Shown: in pieces, positions 6,348 to 8,288 of the stretch
How the letters are laid out: the number at the start of each line of letters is the position of its first letter
Position numbering within the stretch: position 1 is the stretch's first letter
DNA from: JAZRWQ01 sp045599805
Lineage (GTDB): Bacteria > Bacillota > Clostridia > Oscillospirales > UMGS1783
Length of the DNA: 8,288 nucleotides
Direction: 5' to 3'
NCBI GenBank assembly: GCA_045599805.1
Contig: JAZRWQ010000080.1
Coordinates: forward strand, 1 to 8,288
Notes under the pieces: generated by a model
What the model was told of the DNA's origin: nothing
What the model saw: only the letters and a program-made list of their open reading frames with translations
The model's database searches: none
Position numbers and translations under genes: made by a program

Positions 6348-6417
6348 GAAATGACTGTCGTAACGGCTCACTCGGAACAGAGCAGAGCTCTATTCCTCCT
6401 GCCGTAACAGTCATTTC
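6348..6417. repeat. 70-nt imperfect hairpin element
   Basis: Three stems stack. GAAATGACTGT (6348-6358) pairs with ACAGTCATTTC (6407-6417). ACGGC (6363-6367) pairs with GCCGT (6401-6405). GGAACAGAGC (6374-6383) pairs with GCTCTATTCC (6387-6396) with one C-A mismatch over the loop AGA. Only small interior loops interrupt it. It has no coding content and sits between unit A and unit B of the composite repeat, as if inserted. It may be a small palindromic element (MITE/REP-like) or a structured RNA processing or terminator site downstream of the transporter gene. Confidence 0.7.
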
Positions 6418-6423
6418 TCCTCT

Positions 6424-6465
6424 CCCCAAAAAATTACTCCGTAATTTTTCGGGGGCCCCGAAAAA
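6424..6465. repeat. Two overlapping, mutually exclusive hairpins
   Basis: Hairpin 1 pairs CCCC plus AAAAATTAC (6424-6427, 6429-6437) with GTAATTTTT plus GGGG (6441-6449, 6451-6454), with one mismatch. Hairpin 2 pairs TTTTTCGGGG (6445-6454) with CCCCGAAAAA (6456-6465). The segment 6445-6454 belongs to both, so only one can form at a time. Confidence 0.65.
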
Positions 6466-6471
6466 GGGCGC

Positions 6472-6498
6472 GAGCCAACTTCCCCAAAGGGGAAGGCT
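6472..6498. repeat. 27-bp palindromic repeat, copy 1 (unit B)
   Basis: The core TTCCCC-AAA-GGGGAA is a perfect stem. The whole 27-bp block recurs at 6556-6582 with one difference (A/C at its seventh position). A 7-bp stem, TGATGCG (6498-6504) with CGCATCA (6516-6522), links it to the next unit A. Confidence 0.75.
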
Positions 6499-6519
6499 GA
6501 TGCGTTGCTTTCTGCCGCA

Positions 6520-6582
6520 TCAAATCTTTTGTCCTCATCCGTCTCGGCTATCGCCGAGCCACCTTCCCCAAAGGGGAAGGCT
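6520..6582. repeat. Complete composite repeat: unit A, hairpin, unit B
   Basis: Unit A (6520-6540) is followed by the hairpin CTCGGC-TATC-GCCGAG (6543-6558) and unit B (6556-6582), ending AAGGCTTT. In copy 1 the A-to-B gap is 129 bp, compared with 15 bp here. The extra ~114 bp corresponds to the 70-nt hairpin and the two switching hairpins. This looks like an intact unit beside an interrupted one. Confidence 0.7.
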
Positions 6583-6593
6583 TTAATAGAAGT

Positions 6594-6622
6594 AAAAATC
6601 CCCCTTATGGGGGATTTTTTTT
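6594..6622. terminator. Bidirectional intrinsic terminator between convergent genes
   Basis: AAAAATCCCCC (6594-6604) pairs perfectly with GGGGGATTTTT (6609-6619) over TTAT. T-runs lie on both outer sides, so it can stop the plus-strand transporter transcript and the minus-strand lacI-type transcript. The TAA of the minus-strand gene (6623-6621) overlaps the T-run. Confidence 0.9.
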
Positions 6623-7682
6623 AATATTCATGGGGGAAGATGCAGGCACGGGTTACTATATATGGCTCTGAGATTATATCTTCAAGCGGTGTGTTGCCGT
6701 TGTCGGTGAGGATCGCCTCCAAAAGCTTTTTCACGGCGTTTTTCGCCTGCAGCGTCTGGTGCTGGCATATCGTTGCGGCAAGTCTGCCGTCCTTTAAATA
6801 TTCCTCGGTTTGGGGAAGAAGGTCCATTCCTATTATCGGGACATCGGTTATGCCCATGCTGCTCAGCGCATCGTATACCGACCAGGAATGGCAGGTGGTG
6901 ATAAAAACACCTGCTTTTGAGTTTTTAGGGTATTTCTCCACTGTGGCGCGCACGGTAAGCTCCGGCTTGTCCTCGGTATAGCCTACGTCGGCTATCTTCA
7001 TGCCGTATCGGCGTGCGGCGGCGGCAAAGCCGTTTGCATAGCGCTGATGTATCGAGGAAAAGCGCGAGCCCATAAGCAAAAAGATATCCTTGCAGCCCAT
7101 AAGATGAAACATGTCGGCGGCTATCTCGCCGCCCTTGCGCGCATCTATCCATGCGGCTGAGCAGGCGTTGAACAGCTTGAGCTTATTGCCCATGGTTACT
7201 ATGGGAAGCCCCGAGCTGTTGAATTTTTCGTATAAGTCGGAATAGCATATCTCTTCGCTCAAATCGTCGAGCGACAGAACAACGCCGTCGTAATTTGATT
7301 CGAGTATTCCGGCAAGGGCGGCGTAGCCGTCCTCGTTGGAGGTTTGGTATTCGTAAACGGTGCATTCGAGCTTACTGCCGGTGTATTCGTTTACCGCTTC
7401 TTTTATGCCGTTTTTGAATTTATTGCATATATATTCGGGGTTGGAGGGCAGAACGACGGCGATACGTATATTGTTTTTGCGCAGTGTCTGCGCCTGCAGG
7501 CTGGGTGAATAGCCCATATTTTTCGCCTGGGTTATTATGCGCTTGCGCGATGCGTCGCTTAAATTTCCTTTGCCCGACAGGGCAAGAGATACCGCCGCCG
7601 CCGAAACGTCAAGTGCTTCGGCAAGCTCCTTTATGCTTATTTTGTTGTTGGTTATCTGTTCGGTTTTGCATACCGGCTTCAT
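6621..7682 (-). CDS. LacI-family transcriptional regulator
   Basis: Product of 353 residues, the usual size. Residues 15-61 are the LacI DNA-binding domain: ISIKELAEALDVS (15-27), recognition helix SAAAVSLALSG (27-37), the conserved S/D-x-SRKRI stretch and MGYSPS (56-61). A hinge follows at 62-70 (LQAQTLRKN). Residues 72-345 form the periplasmic-binding-protein-like effector domain: IAVVLPS (74-80), YDGVVLS (131-137), IIGMDL (283-288, with a ligand-contact-type Asp287) and ICQHQTLQAKNAVKKLLE (305-322). The effector is probably a sugar or glycan breakdown product, but it cannot be read from sequence. The ATG at 7682 follows GAGGT by 7 nt and lies about 12 nt after the predicted transcription start; earlier in-frame starts fall upstream of the promoter. 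It is divergent from a secreted carbohydrate-binding-like gene, with operator-like sites between them, so it probably represses that gene and itself. Confidence 0.93.
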   Translation of the reverse strand: MKPVCKTEQITNNKISIKELAEALDVSAAAVSLALSGKGNLSDASRKRIITQAKNMGYSPSLQAQTLRKNNIRIAVVLPSNPEYICNKFKNGIKEAVNEYTGSKLECTVYEYQTSNEDGYAALAGILESNYDGVVLSLDDLSEEICYSDLYEKFNSSGLPIVTMGNKLKLFNACSAAWIDARKGGEIAADMFHLMGCKDIFLLMGSRFSSIHQRYANGFAAAARRYGMKIADVGYTEDKPELTVRATVEKYPKNSKAGVFITTCHSWSVYDALSSMGITDVPIIGMDLLPQTEEYLKDGRLAATICQHQTLQAKNAVKKLLEAILTDNGNTPLEDIISEPYIVTRACIFPHEY

Positions 7683-7700
7683 GCGATTCACCTCATGGAA

Positions 7701-7729
7701 ATAGTACCATAAAGATGCCATTCTGTCAA
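7701..7729 (-). promoter_or_regulatory. Promoter of the lacI-family gene
   Basis: On the minus strand, TTGACA (7729-7724) and TACTAT (7706-7701) are 17 bases apart, with an extended -10 TGG just before TACTAT. The predicted start is near 7694, giving a leader of about 12 nt that carries the GAGGT ribosome binding site. Confidence 0.75.
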
Positions 7730-7740
7730 ATACGGTTTGT
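7727..7740. promoter_or_regulatory. Candidate autoregulatory operator on the lacI promoter
   Basis: The minus strand reads ACAAACCGTATTTG, palindromic in its outer CAAA/TTTG and matching the stronger operator at 7840-7853 at 9 of 14 positions, including the central AAACCGT. It overlaps the -35 box of the lacI-type gene. Bound repressor there would block that promoter. Confidence 0.4.
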
Positions 7741-7797
7741 GCCTTCATTGCACTCGCCGTCAATCTGCACAAAAAAGTAAATATTTTAAGATTATTA

Positions 7798-7827
7798 TTG
7801 ACATCGGGGGGGGTATGGTATTATTGT
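7798..7827 (+). promoter_or_regulatory. Promoter of the secreted-protein gene with a G8 run in the spacer
   Basis: TTGACA (7798-7803) is exact. The -10 is uncertain: TATTGT (7822-7827, 18-bp spacer, 4 of 6) or TATTAT (7819-7824, 15-bp spacer, 5 of 6). The spacer contains eight consecutive G (7806-7813), so neither arrangement is ideal at the present tract length. TACAAT at 7830-7835 is a further -10-like hexamer without a -35. Confidence 0.65.
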
Positions 7828-7839
7828 AGTACAATATTT

Positions 7840-7853
7840 GTAAACCGTTTTAC
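7840..7853. promoter_or_regulatory. LacI-type operator, site 1
   Basis: GTAAACCGTTTTAC matches its own reverse complement at 12 of 14 positions around a central CG, the form typical of LacI-family operators. It lies just downstream of the expected transcription start of the secreted-protein gene, where repressor would block the polymerase. It does not fit the CcpA cre consensus in its outer bases. Confidence 0.65.
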
Positions 7854-7860
7854 GCACGAT

Positions 7861-7874
7861 GTAAAACGAGTAAC
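7861..7874. promoter_or_regulatory. LacI-type operator, site 2 (one strong half)
   Basis: GTAAAACGAGTAAC has the half-site GTAAAACG, identical to the reverse complement of the right half of site 1. Its other half is weak. Its centre is 21 bp from that of site 1, two helical turns, so two repressor dimers would sit on the same face. It ends three bases before the AGGAGG ribosome binding site. Confidence 0.5.
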
Positions 7875-7889
7875 ACAGGAGGAATTAAA

Positions 7890-8288
7890 ATGAAAAAGAA
7901 ACTGGCATTACTTTTGGCAGTTGTTATGGTAATTACAACACTCTCTTTTGCATTTACCGTATCTGCCGGAGATCCACTGCCGACCGATCTTACAACTCTT
8001 GAAGTAAACAAAGAGGGCGGCTTTGCAATGCTGAAGCCGGGTAATGGCGGCGGTTACGGAGCATTCTTTTTCCGCAACGTAACCCTTACCGGCGGTGAAA
8101 CATATACTGTTTCTGTTGATGTTATGTCCAATAACAACAACGTTAACCCAATGTTTGACATAGATGGCAAAACTATTGCGGGATTTCCTACTTCGTTAAA
8201 GCCCTCTGCAGTTGATACATGGGAGACCAAGAGCTTTACCTTTGTAGCAGATGTTGACGGCGAAACCAGCGGCATTCGCGCGTATGTT
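7890..8288 (+). CDS. Secreted protein with carbohydrate-binding-like N-terminus (partial, runs off window)
   Basis: 133 codons are visible, open to the last base. The ATG at 7890 follows AGGAGG (7877-7882) by 7 nt. Residues 1-26 are a Sec signal peptide (KKK, a hydrophobic core, then VSA before GDP), with no lipobox, so the product is secreted or anchored by a later region. Residues 30-133 look like a jelly-roll beta-sandwich of the CBM4/9 kind: FAMLKPGNGGGYGAFFF, then LTGGETYTVSVDVMS (a hallmark strand), then DTWETKSFTFVADVDG. This suggests binding of a polysaccharide, perhaps at the front of a larger glycan-active enzyme or a solute-capturing surface protein. The missing C-terminus decides which. 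Base composition is slightly more AT-rich and the codons more relaxed than in the transporter gene. Control by the divergent LacI-type regulator is inferred from the operators. Confidence 0.85.
   Translation, partial: MKKKLALLLAVVMVITTLSFAFTVSAGDPLPTDLTTLEVNKEGGFAMLKPGNGGGYGAFFFRNVTLTGGETYTVSVDVMSNNNNVNPMFDIDGKTIAGFPTSLKPSAVDTWETKSFTFVADVDGETSGIRAYV

Noticed and set aside
6466..6622. Insertion sequence or transposon
   Set aside because: There are repeats and hairpins but no transposase frame. At most these are non-autonomous palindromic elements.
7840..7853. CcpA cre site
   Set aside because: The centre fits, but the outer TG and CA of the cre consensus are missing. A site for the adjacent LacI-type regulator is more likely.

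Overview
The window looks like chromosomal DNA of a gut-type Clostridia member (Oscillospiraceae/Ruminococcaceae-like). The reasons are consensus sigma-A promoters, strong GGAGG ribosome binding sites, a lipoprotein signal of the LCAC-G type common in that group, a Na/Pi-cotransporter fused to PhoU, and intergenic islands made of small hairpins and short-period repeats. The lineage is inferred from style only; there is no rRNA or other marker gene.

Layout: 1-517 has no gene. It holds the terminator of an upstream gene, a long inverted repeat, two copies of a hairpin-plus-heptamer module, six tandem 11-mers and a consensus-like promoter pointing into the next gene. 518-1273 (minus) is an unrecognised coiled-coil protein with a perfect ribosome binding site but apparently ACG where the start codon should be. 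1353-3854 (plus) is a large lipoprotein of probable beta-propeller type. 3898-4446 (plus) is a membrane-anchored papain/C39-like cysteine protease candidate with a perfect TTGACA-17-TATAAT promoter that contains the stop codon of the lipoprotein gene. It ends inside its own terminator stem. 4561-6315 (plus) is a Na+/phosphate symporter with a C-terminal PhoU-like domain. 6316-6593 is a gene-free island of nested repeats and hairpins, closed by a bidirectional terminator shared with the next, convergent gene.

6621-7682 (minus) is a LacI-family regulator. It is divergent from 7890-8288+ (plus), the start of a secreted protein with a jelly-roll, carbohydrate-binding-like N-terminus that runs off the window. 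The 207-bp gap between them contains a promoter for each gene, two operator-like sites 21 bp apart just downstream of the secreted-protein promoter, a weaker similar site on the lacI -35 element, and a run of eight G inside the promoter spacer. The simplest reading is a sugar-responsive LacI switch controlling a secreted glycan-binding or glycan-degrading protein and itself. The lipoprotein and the protease may work together at the cell surface, but only adjacency supports that. No clear new multi-gene defence or mobile system is visible. The most unusual material is regulatory and repeat DNA.
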